Source: Hymenobacter nivis
GTDB taxonomy: Bacteria > Bacteroidota > Bacteroidia > Cytophagales > Hymenobacteraceae
Reading direction: 5' to 3'
Length of the DNA: 64,000 bases
Assembly: GCF_003149515.1 (NCBI RefSeq)
Contig: NZ_CP029145.1
Location: 3,100,001-3,164,000 of the forward strand
In this document: positions 1 through 8,874 of the stretch, piece after piece
How the letters are laid out: each line of letters opens with the position of its first letter
How positions within the stretch are numbered: position 1 is the stretch's first letter
Translations under genes and position numbers: made by a program
Notes under the pieces: generated by a model
What the model saw: only the letters and a program-made list of their open reading frames with translations
Database searches by the model: none
What the model was told of the DNA's origin: nothing

Positions 1-10
1 GCAGGGCCCC

Positions 11-1315
11 TCACGGCAAACCGATGGTGAACGCCGTGCGCCCCCCAGGCCCGCTGGCCAGGCCAAACGCGAAGCCGTGGGCCAGCAGCACATCGCGCAC
101 CAGGGTGAGGCCGATGCCCTGTCCGCCGCGCTTGGTGCTAAAAAACGCCGTGAACAGCCGCTCGCGCACTTCGGCCGTGAGCCGGGCCCCGTCATTCTCA
201 ATGCTGACGATGAACGGGTTATCCGTGGTACGCACCCAAATGTTGCCGCCTTCGCCGATGGCTTCGAGGGCGTTTTTGGCCACGTTCAGCAGGGCTTGCT
301 CCAGCTGCGGCGCGTCGGCTTCGATGATGAGCGGCGCGGCGCCCAACTCCCAGTGCCAGGCTACGCGGCGCTCGGCGCTTTGGGGCCCCAGCAGGCGGCC
401 CAGGTTGCGCAGCAGGGCGTGCACGTCGGTGGGCGCGAGCTGGGGGGCGGGCAGGCGCACGAGGCGGGCAAAATCGGCGATGAAGCTGGCCAGCTGGGTG
501 TTGCGGGCAATGCTGACGTCGAGCGCCTCGGTGAAATCGGGGCGGTCGGCGGGCGCGAGTTGCGGGGCGTAATGCCGGAAGCTACCCAAAATGGAGTTGA
601 TGGCCCCGATGGAGTTGTTGATTTCATGCGACATGAGCCGGATGAGCTGCTCGTAGGCCTGCTTTTCCTGCTTGATCAGCTCCTGCGTCAGCTCTTCCAG
701 CACGACAAACCGGCGCGTGAAGCCCCGGTCGAGGAAGTGCGCGGCGTGGGCCCGGTAGGCTTGCAGGCCCGAGAGGCGCAGCGCCCGCGGCTGGCCCTCG
801 GCCAGGGCCCCCAGCGCGGGGCCCCAGGGCCCCGGCAGGGCCCCCAGCGGCTGGCCCAGCCAGGGCCCCTGCGGCTGCCCCACGAAGCGCACCGCCGCCG
901 CATTGGCTTGCTCCACATTCCCTTCAAAATCAAGCACTAATATGCCAGCCGGCGAGGCTTCAATGAGGCGTTCGAGCAGGATGCTTTTCTCGTGCTGGCT
1001 CACCCGCTCGCGGCGCAGCGCATCAATCATGGAATTATAAACGCCAATGAGCTGGTCCATTTCGCGCTGGCCCACGGGCACGAATTTCAGGGTGAAATCG
1101 CGCGCCTGCATGGCCGCCGTGCCCGCCGCAATGAGCTGCAACGGCCGCACGAAGCCCCGGTAGAGCTGCGCGCTCAGCACGAGGCTGCCCAGCAGCAGCA
1201 GCTCGGTGGCGATGAACAGCACCGCGTTGGTGGTACGCAGCTGGGCCGCCAGCGCCACCAGCACGGCGTGGATAACCACGACGAAGAGCAGAAACTTAAC
1301 CCGCAGGCTCATCAT
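11..1315 (-). CDS. Sensor histidine kinase, NtrY-like (two-component system)
   Basis: A membrane sensor kinase that should autophosphorylate on His and pass phosphate to the response regulator encoded just upstream. Residues about 5-52 form two membrane helices, followed by a HAMP-like linker and a PAS-like segment (about 110-200). The H-box reads LMSHEINNS, the N-box NVAKNALEAIG, and the glycine-rich ATP lid is GQGIGLTLV. At 434 residues it is complete. Its start overlaps the end of the regulator gene by 20 nt, so the two are translationally coupled, regulator first. The short gap between the membrane helices implies almost no periplasmic sensor domain, so it probably reads a membrane or cytoplasmic signal. 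The nearby sigma-54 promoter and efflux genes suggest envelope stress or export control (inference). Confidence 0.9.
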   Translation of the reverse strand: MMSLRVKFLLFVVVIHAVLVALAAQLRTTNAVLFIATELLLLGSLVLSAQLYRGFVRPLQLIAAGTAAMQARDFTLKFVPVGQREMDQLIGVYNSMIDALRRERVSQHEKSILLERLIEASPAGILVLDFEGNVEQANAAAVRFVGQPQGPWLGQPLGALPGPWGPALGALAEGQPRALRLSGLQAYRAHAAHFLDRGFTRRFVVLEELTQELIKQEKQAYEQLIRLMSHEINNSIGAINSILGSFRHYAPQLAPADRPDFTEALDVSIARNTQLASFIADFARLVRLPAPQLAPTDVHALLRNLGRLLGPQSAERRVAWHWELGAAPLIIEADAPQLEQALLNVAKNALEAIGEGGNIWVRTTDNPFIVSIENDGARLTAEVRERLFTAFFSTKRGGQGIGLTLVRDVLLAHGFAFGLASGPGGRTAFTIGLP

Positions 1316-2681
1316 AAGGAATATCGTATTTATCGAGGCGGCGGTACAAGGCCCCGCGGCTGAGGCCCAGCGCCCGCGCCACCCGGCTCAGGTTGCCCTG
1401 GTGGTGGGCCACGCTCTGGCGAATAGCCTGGGCTTCAAGCTGGTCGAGCGTAAGAGCACTCGGCACGGGCGGGGCCCCAGGGGCGGCGAATGGCGCCGTG
1501 GCGGCGGCCCCGCTTTGCTGGAAGTCGGCGGGCGTCAGCTCGTCGTGGCCGCTGACGAGCACGGCGCGCTCGACCAGGTTTTTCAGCTCGCGGATGTTGC
1601 CGGGCAGCGGCTGCGCTTGCAGCCAGTGCAACGCGGGGGCCCCCACGCGCAGGCCGGGCCGCTGGTAGGTTTCGCGCAGCTGGGCCAGGAAGTGGCGCAC
1701 CAGCAGCGGCACGTCGTGGGGCCGCTCGCGCAGGGCAGGCAGGCGCAACGTGATGAGGTTGAGGCGGTAGAAGAGGTCTTCGCGGAAGCGGCCCTGGGCC
1801 ACCAGCTCGGCCAGGTTCTTGTTGGTGGCGGCTACCACGCGCAGGTCCAGCCGGCGGGGCTTGCTGTCGCCGAGCACCTCGTAGGTGCGGTCTTGCAGCA
1901 CGCGCAGCAGCTTCACCTGGCTGGCCAGCTCCAGCTCGCCAATTTCATCCAGGAAAATGGTGCCGCCGTTGGCCAGCTCGAAGCGGCCCACCCGGTCGGC
2001 CTTGGCATCAGTGAAGGCCCCACGCCGGTGGCCAAACAACTCGCTCTCAAACAACGACGACGAGATGCCGCCCAGGTTCACCTTCACGAAGGGCTGGCCG
2101 CGGCGGCGGCTGTTGTGGTGCAACGCCTCGGCAATCAGCTCTTTGCCGGTGCCGCTTTCGCCTTCGATGAGCACCGCCGCATCGGTGGCCGCCACCTGGC
2201 CCACCTGGCGCAGCACGGCCAATAGGCGCTCATCTTCACCCACAATATCGCTGAGGGCGAACTGCTTGTCCAGCGCCCGGCGGCCGGGCGGGGCCCCAGC
2301 GGCGGGCCCGGGGCCCCGCAACGCCAGCACTGTGCCGATGGTTTGGAGCAGCGCATCGTTGTGCCAGGGCTTGGTGACGAACTCCGCGGCCCCGGCCTTC
2401 ATACCCGCCACGGCCAGCGCAATAGAGCCCCAGCCGGTGATGAGCACCACCGGCACCAGCGGAGCCAACGCCTTGATTTCATGCAGTAAGGCAAGGCCGT
2501 CGTCGCCGGTGGTGGCACGCGAAAAGTTCATGTCGAGCAGCACTAGGGCGGGCGTTTCGGCGCGCACGGCGGCCAGGGCCCCGGCGGAGCCGTCGGCGGC
2601 GCGAGTGGCGTAGCCGGCCTGCTTCAGCAGCAGGCCCAGCGAGGTGCGCACGGCCAGGTCGTCGTCGACGATGAGAATCAT
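1296..2681 (-). CDS. Sigma-54-dependent response regulator (NtrC family)
   Basis: An enhancer-binding activator of RpoN promoters with three domains: receiver (residues 1-120, phospho-acceptor Asp in LVLLDMNFS), AAA+ ATPase (about 155-385, Walker A GESGTGKE, Walker B region TIFLDEIGEL) and a C-terminal Fis-type helix-turn-helix (about 422-458, VARALGLSRGALYRRL). The sigma-54-contacting loop reads GAFTDA instead of the canonical GAFTGA; from memory this variant recurs in Bacteroidota proteins of this subgroup. It is coupled to the kinase gene by a 20-nt overlap. A good -24/-12 promoter with repeated TGTCC boxes upstream lies before the HlyD-like gene at 10.1 kb, making the ABC efflux operon the probable target. 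Confidence 0.93.
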   Translation of the reverse strand: MILIVDDDLAVRTSLGLLLKQAGYATRAADGSAGALAAVRAETPALVLLDMNFSRATTGDDGLALLHEIKALAPLVPVVLITGWGSIALAVAGMKAGAAEFVTKPWHNDALLQTIGTVLALRGPGPAAGAPPGRRALDKQFALSDIVGEDERLLAVLRQVGQVAATDAAVLIEGESGTGKELIAEALHHNSRRRGQPFVKVNLGGISSSLFESELFGHRRGAFTDAKADRVGRFELANGGTIFLDEIGELELASQVKLLRVLQDRTYEVLGDSKPRRLDLRVVAATNKNLAELVAQGRFREDLFYRLNLITLRLPALRERPHDVPLLVRHFLAQLRETYQRPGLRVGAPALHWLQAQPLPGNIRELKNLVERAVLVSGHDELTPADFQQSGAAATAPFAAPGAPPVPSALTLDQLEAQAIRQSVAHHQGNLSRVARALGLSRGALYRRLDKYDIPYDEPAG

Positions 2682-2751
2682 AGGGGGAATGGAGTGCGTT
2701 GGACTATTCAGCAGCGAAGCAAAGGTCGACCCAACTGAACAGCCAAAAGAA

Positions 2752-2838
2752 CGTCATGCTGAGCTTGCCGAAGCATCTCTCCCGCTGAGTAAATAATTAC
2801 TGCTGCGGGAGAGATGCTTCGGCAAGCTCAGCATGACG
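2752..2838. repeat. Family A paired hairpin repeat
   Basis: Two inverted arms: the left reads CGTCATGCTGAGC and continues to a GCATCTCTCCCGC block, and the right arm is its reverse complement, separated by an AT-rich loop around 2790-2802. The same unit recurs at 6209, 7057, 11052, 15785, 36272 and 52849. It lies between the regulator and the DUF2807 gene and could also act as a terminator or mRNA 3' stabiliser. Confidence 0.9.
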
Positions 2839-2879
2839 GCCTGAATGAATATACTTTTACAGAAATATCTGAAAATCAA

Positions 2880-3581
2880 CTATATGTTGCGCACGCTGCC
2901 GCCACTGCCAGTGTGCTTCGTGACGGTGGGCGAGCCCTCGTACTTGATGCTGGCACCGCTGCTGGCCTCGGCCACCAAGGCGTCGCGCACGGCAATTTTC
3001 AGGACGCTGCCGCTGCTGGCCTGGGCCTCGCACTTGTCGGTTTGCAGGTCTTTACCGTTGAAGACGGCGCCGCTGCCGGTGCGAATGTCGAGGTGCGGGG
3101 CCTTGCCCTTGAGGGTGATGACGCTGCCACTGCCCTGGCGCACGGTGAGGTCGGTGGTGGCGATGTCGGCCCGCAGCACGGCCCCCGACGATACGTCGAG
3201 CTGGAAGGTGGGGGCCGCGTAGTTGCCCCGGGCGTCCACGGCCGCGCCGCTGCCGGCCGTGAGGGCCGTGAGCTGGTCGGCCGTCACGGCCACGCGCAGG
3301 TGCTGGGTACTGGTGTTGCGGCGGTTGTTTTCGTCGGGGGCCTCGTATTTAATAACGAGCACGCCGTCCTCCACGGTGGTTTTGATGCGGTCGCGCAGCT
3401 CGGCGGTGGCGGCGCTGGCCTCCACGCGCTGCACGGCGCCGGCGGTGAGGTCCAGGGCAATGCCGCTGCCTACCTTGACGGCGTGGAACGCGGCCACCGG
3501 GCGCACCTGCGCATCGGTTTGGGCAAGGGCGGGCACAAGGGCCACCAATGAGAGCAGGGCGGGGAGAAGGAGGTTTTTCAT
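2880..3581 (-). CDS. DUF2807 (putative auto-transporter adhesin, head GIN) protein
   Basis: A 233-residue exported protein. Residues 1-20 are a signal peptide ending in ALAQ. The rest is a repetitive beta-rich array of GSG and SSG turns (GSGIALDL, GSGAAVDA, SSGAVLRA, GSGSVITL, GSGAVFNG, SSGSVLKI), the hallmark of the DUF2807/head-GIN beta-solenoid common in Bacteroidota. The biochemical role of the family is unknown; it may be periplasmic or surface-exposed. It lies between the two-component genes and the efflux permeases on the same strand, but repeat-filled gaps on one side argue against tight co-transcription. The family call is solid; no function is claimed. Confidence 0.85.
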   Translation of the reverse strand: MKNLLLPALLSLVALVPALAQTDAQVRPVAAFHAVKVGSGIALDLTAGAVQRVEASAATAELRDRIKTTVEDGVLVIKYEAPDENNRRNTSTQHLRVAVTADQLTALTAGSGAAVDARGNYAAPTFQLDVSSGAVLRADIATTDLTVRQGSGSVITLKGKAPHLDIRTGSGAVFNGKDLQTDKCEAQASSGSVLKIAVRDALVAEASSGASIKYEGSPTVTKHTGSGGSVRNI

Positions 3582-3764
3582 GAAAGACGGGAGAAAGAAG
3601 AGATGGATGGAGGATTTGGCGCGGCTACCGGGGCCCGGGCCGGTTCGTTACAGCGGCCAGCCAATAAACCTGGTACAGCCGGGACGTAAGATGCGGCAGG
3701 AGCGCCGCCAGTTGCCCGGGGCCCTAAAAAAACGCCGTACCGCGTCGGCAGGGCCCCGGGCCCA

Positions 3765-4940
3765 TTATTCTTCGCGCAACGCCACGGCCGGCTGGATGCC
3801 CGCCGCCAACCGGCTGGGGTACAGCGCGCAAACTACCGTGAGCAGGTACACCAGCCCGGCGGCCAGCAGCATGGCCGTGGCGTACACGCCCGCCCGCACG
3901 CCCAGCACGCCCAGCAGCGGGAACTGCGCCGCCACCAGCAGCCCCAACGCCAGCCCGAAGGTGGCCACCACCAGAATCTCGCCCAGAATCTGCCCGCTGA
4001 TGCCGCCGGCGCTGGCCCCGATGGCCCGCCGCAGCCCGATTTCGGAGCGGCGCTGGTTGATGGTTTGCCAGAGAACCCCGAACAGGCCCAGCGCTACGTT
4101 CACGATGAGGAACACGCAGGTGATGACCAGGGCCACCAGCGGCGTCAGCACGGCCTTCAGCTGCTTGTCGCGCATTTCGGCCAGCGGGGTAATGTTGCTG
4201 CTCCAGCCCGGGCCGATAGCGCGGATGTCGCTACTAATTTGCTTCTCCAGGGCCCCGCCAGCGCCGGGCTGCACCCGCACCAGCAGCGTTTCGAGATGTT
4301 CAAAAGTGGTATCCTGCAAGCCATTACGCAGAAAAATGGCCTGCTTGGGATCCGCAAAGTCGCCATCGGCTCGGAACGGGGCCGTCACGCCCACAATCCG
4401 CTTTTTCCCGTTTGAGACGACGAGCTTGCCCACGGCCGTTTCGTTCGGGAACAGCAGCTCCTTCATGTCGCGCGAGATGACCACCACCGGGGCCCCGTCG
4501 TCGCGCCGGTCGAACCAGCGGCCTTCTTCCAGAGGTAGTTGGAGCACGTCGCCGGCCGCATCGTCCAGGTTGTATACGTTGCCGGAGGGCCGCAGCACCC
4601 GCTGGTTGGGGCGCTCAGTATTATTCAAATTATGGCTGTTGCTGAACGGCGTATTAGAGCCGGAGCGCGTGACGGCGCGCACGCCGGGCAGCGACTTGAT
4701 GCGCTGGATGATTTGCTGCTGGGTGGCGTAGCGCTCGGCTTTGGGCTGGATGCCGGGGTCGAGGTCCACGGCCCACACCTGCTCGTAAGCAAAGCCCAGC
4801 GGGGCCCGGTAGTTCTGCCAGCGGTACACCAGCAGGCTGCCCACCACGAACAGCACCACGAAGGCCAGAAAAATCTCCACAATCAGCAGCGCGTTGGCCT
4901 GCTTGCGGTTCCAGATGAGGGTGAATAAGTGCTTCAGCAT
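3765..4940 (-). CDS. ABC transporter permease, FtsX/MacB type (second subunit)
   Basis: A 391-residue inner-membrane permease: N-terminal helix (about 16-38), a MacB-like periplasmic domain (about 50-260), then three helices in the FtsX domain (about 270-380). The stretch RRSEIGLRRAIGA, in the cytoplasmic loop between the first two FtsX helices, is typical of the family. Its start codon overlaps the stop of the preceding permease gene (TAATG, one shared base), so the two subunits should be made in equal amounts and work as a heterodimer with the ATPase at 6.3 kb. Family members drive export of peptides, lipids or drugs through a periplasmic adaptor and TolC using ATP on the cytoplasmic side. 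The substrate cannot be told from sequence. Confidence 0.9.
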   Translation of the reverse strand: MLKHLFTLIWNRKQANALLIVEIFLAFVVLFVVGSLLVYRWQNYRAPLGFAYEQVWAVDLDPGIQPKAERYATQQQIIQRIKSLPGVRAVTRSGSNTPFSNSHNLNNTERPNQRVLRPSGNVYNLDDAAGDVLQLPLEEGRWFDRRDDGAPVVVISRDMKELLFPNETAVGKLVVSNGKKRIVGVTAPFRADGDFADPKQAIFLRNGLQDTTFEHLETLLVRVQPGAGGALEKQISSDIRAIGPGWSSNITPLAEMRDKQLKAVLTPLVALVITCVFLIVNVALGLFGVLWQTINQRRSEIGLRRAIGASAGGISGQILGEILVVATFGLALGLLVAAQFPLLGVLGVRAGVYATAMLLAAGLVYLLTVVCALYPSRLAAGIQPAVALREE

Positions 4941-6184
4941 TAGTTGGTTCCTCCTTTTAGGGCCTGAATGGCGGGTAGCTTCGACATTTTATAGGCTGGG
5001 TACACCCCCGACAGCAGCCCGAAAAACAGCACCGCCCCCAGCGCCACCGCAAACACCCGCCCGTTCAGGGCAAACTGGGCGTGCTCGATGATGCTGCTGC
5101 CGTTGAGCAGCGCCAGGACCCCGGCAGCCAGCGCCAGGCCCAGCACCCCGCCCAGCAGCGTGAGGAAGATGTTTTCGACCAGAAACTGCCCCACCAGCCG
5201 CCCCGCCGTGGCCCCGAACGCCTTGCGCACCCCGATTTCGGAGGAGCGCTCCAGCATCCGGCTCACGTTCAGGTTCACCAGGTTCAGGGCCGGCAGCAGC
5301 ATAAATAGCAGGGCCACGCCGAGCGCCACGCGCCCAAACCAGGCCACGCCGTCGTCGGGCCCGTCGTTGTCGGTCATGAGTTCGCGCACCGTGAAGCCCA
5401 GCAGCGTATTGGCGTACACGCGCAGCTCGGTGAATTCCTTGGGGTCCTGCACCGGCACGTGGCGCATCACTTGCTTGAACTCCGCCTGCATGGCCGGCAG
5501 GGCTTCGGCGCTGGGCGCCAGCAATATGGCCATGCAGTTGCCGAAGTAGTTGGGCTCATTCACGTCCACGGCCAGGCCCAGCGGAATCCACATGTCGGCC
5601 GTGCTGAGGGTGCGCGCGGCGGGTACGTCGCGCACCACGCCCACCACCCGGTAGCCGGTAGCGTCGGCCTCGATGGTACGGCCCACCGCGCCCGCCACCG
5701 CGCCGAAGTAGCGGCGGGCCGTGCTCTCATTGATGACGGCCACGCGGGCGTCGGTGCCCACCTCCTGCACCGAGTAGGGCCGGCCGGCCAGAAAGTCAAA
5801 GTCCAGCACCTGCCAGAACGCGCCGTCGGTACCCTTCTGGCTCAGCTTCAGCTTAGTATTGCCCACGTAGGCCACCGCGTAGCCGCCGCCCGTGGCGATG
5901 GATACTTTTTCGGGCGTGCGCAGCGGCCGCACGTAGCGATTCAGAAACGAGTAGCTGGGGTTGGAATTGCTCTGGCTATTGGGGGCCCACAGCCCCACGT
6001 GCGTCACGAACAGCAGCCGGTCCACGCGCTTTTCGGGCGTGTGGGGCCCCACCGTGTGGTCGTACAAGGCGTACACCACCAGCAAAATCATCAGCGTAAA
6101 ACTGATGCCAAACAGGCTGATGAACGTAAAGAACTTGCGCCGCTGCAAGACCTTCCAGGCAATTTTGAGGTAAGAAAGGAGCAT
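4940..6184 (-). CDS. ABC transporter permease, FtsX/MacB type (first subunit)
   Basis: A 414-residue membrane protein paralogous to the next gene: one N-terminal helix (about 19-41), a MacB-type periplasmic core domain (about 60-270) and a C-terminal FtsX block of three helices (about 285-405). The cytoplasmic loop contains RSSEIGVRKAFGATAG, the usual signature of this permease class. It is followed with a one-base overlap by the second permease. The ATPase gene lies upstream, separated by a 114-bp gap that holds a family A repeat and an AT-rich repeat fragment. Together with the TolC-like and HlyD-like genes this makes a complete MacAB-TolC-like exporter split over several genes. Confidence 0.9.
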   Translation of the reverse strand: MLLSYLKIAWKVLQRRKFFTFISLFGISFTLMILLVVYALYDHTVGPHTPEKRVDRLLFVTHVGLWAPNSQSNSNPSYSFLNRYVRPLRTPEKVSIATGGGYAVAYVGNTKLKLSQKGTDGAFWQVLDFDFLAGRPYSVQEVGTDARVAVINESTARRYFGAVAGAVGRTIEADATGYRVVGVVRDVPAARTLSTADMWIPLGLAVDVNEPNYFGNCMAILLAPSAEALPAMQAEFKQVMRHVPVQDPKEFTELRVYANTLLGFTVRELMTDNDGPDDGVAWFGRVALGVALLFMLLPALNLVNLNVSRMLERSSEIGVRKAFGATAGRLVGQFLVENIFLTLLGGVLGLALAAGVLALLNGSSIIEHAQFALNGRVFAVALGAVLFFGLLSGVYPAYKMSKLPAIQALKGGTN

Positions 6185-6208
6185 GGTATTAATTATGAGT
6201 TTATAAGG

Positions 6209-6260
6209 CCGTCATGCTTATCTGGCGTCCGCGCAGCGCAGCGGAGTCGAAGCATGACGG
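6209..6260. repeat. Family A repeat, variant with ATCTGGCGTCCGC core
   Basis: A shorter inverted pair: CCGTCATGCTT at the left and AGCATGACGG at the right. The interior TCTGGCGTCCGC is shared with the copies at 36272 and 52849, marking a subfamily. Confidence 0.8.
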
Positions 6261-6272
6261 GCTAGTGTTTTC

Positions 6273-6298
6273 ATTGCTAACTATTCACTGATAATTGA

Positions 6299-6301
<3 letters not shown>
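6273..6301. repeat. AT-rich repeat fragment supplying an ABC ATPase stop codon
   Basis: A short stretch reading TGCTAACTATTCACTGATAA, then TTGATTA, closely resembles the AT-rich units found inside murF at 19.6 kb and before nnr's neighbour at 62.65 kb. Its last bases form the TAA stop (minus strand) of the ABC ATPase gene. Confidence 0.55.
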
Positions 6302-6988
<687 letters not shown>

Positions 6989-7056
6989 GAGGAGGTTGGT
7001 TGGTAGTGCTTGAGTGGTGGTGCGTGGGTGATACTTGAATGGTGGATGCAATAAGA

Positions 7057-7103
7057 CCGTCATGCTGAGCGTAGCGCAGCGGAGTCGAAGCATCTCTACT
7101 GCT
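7057..7103. repeat. Family A repeat, left arm
   Basis: The left arm reads CCGTCATGCTGAGCGTAGC, followed by GAAGCATCTCTACTGC. Its partner arm is at 7255-7303. The 120-bp family B element sits between them, as if it had landed in the loop of an existing family A pair. Confidence 0.85.
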
Positions 7104-7110
7104 CAACTAC

Positions 7111-7230
7111 ACTCGTCACGAAGTAGGGTGCGGGGCTTGTCCCCGCCCGTCGTTGAACGAAAGCCGACGGAACCGTTCAATGACGGGCGGGGGCAAGCCC
7201 CGCACCCTACTTCGTTTTCGCATTCCACTT
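7111..7230. mobile_element. 120-bp family B element (copy 1)
   Basis: A 120-bp near-palindromic unit bounded by ACTCGTCACGAAGTAGGG and by the end TTTTCGCATTCCACTT. Each half contains a GTAG head followed by a hairpin of GCGGGG and CCCCGC. By my alignment, its reverse complement matches 28650-28769 with only three substitutions and the same length. It has no coding capacity, so it would have to be mobilised in trans. It fills the gap between the TolC-like gene and the ABC ATPase. Confidence 0.88.
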
Positions 7231-7254
7231 CGTGAGCGGCATAATCAGGATTAC

Positions 7255-7303
7255 TGCTGCGGGAGAGATGCTTCGACTTCGCTCCGCTGCGCTCAGCATG
7301 ACG
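7255..7303. repeat. Family A repeat, right arm
   Basis: The right arm reads CTGCGGGAGAGATGCTTCG and ends GCTCAGCATGACG, the inverted partner of 7057-7103 across the family B insertion. Confidence 0.85.
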
Positions 7304-7338
7304 TTTTCATTACTGACAAGAAAGAAGCGTGATTTCAA

Positions 7339-8808
7339 TTAGGAAGGGTCGTCGCTGAGAGCCACTTGGCGGTCGAAGTCGTAGAGCGTGAGGGCCCGCA
7401 GGCGGTAGTGGGCCACCCAGCCCGCGCGCAGGGCCAGGATGTAGCCGCGCCTGGCCCCGTCCTTGGCGGCCTGGGCGATGATGAGGTCGGTGAGGCTGAG
7501 GCGGCCGGCCTCGTAGGTGGCGCGGGTGATGGCGTAACGGCGCTGGGCCAGCGCGTCGGCGCGGGCGGCCAGGCCCACCTGCTGGCCCAGGGGCCCCAGC
7601 TGGCGGGCCTGCACCAGCACGGTTTGGGCAAAGGTGGCCTCGTCCTGGGCCACGTTGCGCTGCTCCTGGTCGCGGTTCAGCTCGGCGGTGCGCACCAGGC
7701 TTTGGCGGCGGCCCCAGTCCACGAGCGGCAGGCTGAAGGCCAGGCTGACTTGCTGCTGGTTTTGCAGGCCCAGGTAGCTGGCGCTCAGGCGGTCGGCCTG
7801 GTTCACGTAGCCCAGGTTGGCCAGCAGCGTGGCCTGGAACCCGGTGGTGCCGCGGGCGTAGGCCACGTCGCGGGCCGCCAGCAGCAGCCGGCGCTGGAAG
7901 GCCAGGGGCGCGGCGCGGTGCTGGCGGGCCTGGGCCAGGGCCTCGGTGGGCACCACGGGCGGGGCTGGGGCGGGCACGGGCACGGCCAGCGCGGGGGCGG
8001 CCCCGGCCTGGGGCCCCGGCAGGCCGGCGTAGGCGGCCAGGGACACGGCGGCGTTTTCGGCATCGAGGCCGGCCTGGGTTTGGGCCTGCTGGGCGTTCAA
8101 CAAATTCAGCTCCAGCTGGATAACGTCGCTCTGCGAGAGGCGGCCCAGGCGGTAGCGCTCCTGGCCCACGCGCAGTAGCTCGGCGGTGGCGCGGGCGTTT
8201 TGGGCGGCCACGGCGGCGTTCACCTGCTGCACCAGCACGTCGAAGTACAGCTCGGTGGCGCGCTGGGCCACGGTTTCGCGGTCTTCGGCAAACTGGCGCT
8301 GGCTCTCGCGGTAGCGCAGCGGCTCCACGGCCCGGGCCCAGCGCAACGGGTTGAAGTAGCCGATGGGCTGCGTCAGGCCCAGCGTAAAAGGCTGGTTGTT
8401 ATACTGCTTGGTGTTCCCGTTGAAGTTATCGAACCGCTGCACCTGCGAGCCCAGTACCACCTGCCCACCCGTCAGGCCGATGTTCTGCGAGAGGGCCACG
8501 CCCAGCATCGAGTTGTTGATGCGCACCGACTGAAAGGAAGTAGTACCATCGGGCTGCACCACGGGCGCAATTACGCGGCTAAAATTAGGCAGCACCCCTT
8601 GCAGGCCCAGCTGCGGGCGGAAGCTGGCCTGGTAGGCGCGGTAGGCCCAGTAGCCGGTTTCGCGGTTGGTGCGCGCCTGCTGGCCCACGGCGGCGCGGCC
8701 CTGGGCCAGGGCCACCACGGCGGCCAGCGTCAGGCTGTCGGCGGGGCCCTGGGCGCGGGCGGGCACGAAGCCCAGAACGCTGATTATGAATAAATAGAAA
8801 AATTTCAT
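7339..8808 (-). CDS. TolC-like outer-membrane efflux channel
   Basis: A 489-residue outer-membrane factor (OEP family) forming the exit duct of the ABC exporter. The start at 8808 gives a clean signal peptide ending in PARAQ; an upstream TTG at 8826 would add six residues. The body shows two repeats of long amphipathic helices (about 130-240 and 320-460) with the alanine/glutamine-rich heptads of TolC-type alpha-barrels, including RATELYFDVLVQQVNAAVA and RYRLGRLSQSDVIQLELNLL. It lies 66 bp downstream of the HlyD-like gene, same strand, so the sigma-54 promoter at 10.16 kb should drive both. Confidence 0.9.
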   Translation of the reverse strand: MKFFYLFIISVLGFVPARAQGPADSLTLAAVVALAQGRAAVGQQARTNRETGYWAYRAYQASFRPQLGLQGVLPNFSRVIAPVVQPDGTTSFQSVRINNSMLGVALSQNIGLTGGQVVLGSQVQRFDNFNGNTKQYNNQPFTLGLTQPIGYFNPLRWARAVEPLRYRESQRQFAEDRETVAQRATELYFDVLVQQVNAAVAAQNARATAELLRVGQERYRLGRLSQSDVIQLELNLLNAQQAQTQAGLDAENAAVSLAAYAGLPGPQAGAAPALAVPVPAPAPPVVPTEALAQARQHRAAPLAFQRRLLLAARDVAYARGTTGFQATLLANLGYVNQADRLSASYLGLQNQQQVSLAFSLPLVDWGRRQSLVRTAELNRDQEQRNVAQDEATFAQTVLVQARQLGPLGQQVGLAARADALAQRRYAITRATYEAGRLSLTDLIIAQAAKDGARRGYILALRAGWVAHYRLRALTLYDFDRQVALSDDPS

Positions 8809-8874
8809 CAGCAAGTTTGCTGTCAAATTATGGCGTACATCTTAGCTTCAAAAAGGCCGTCATGCGCTTCTTAT

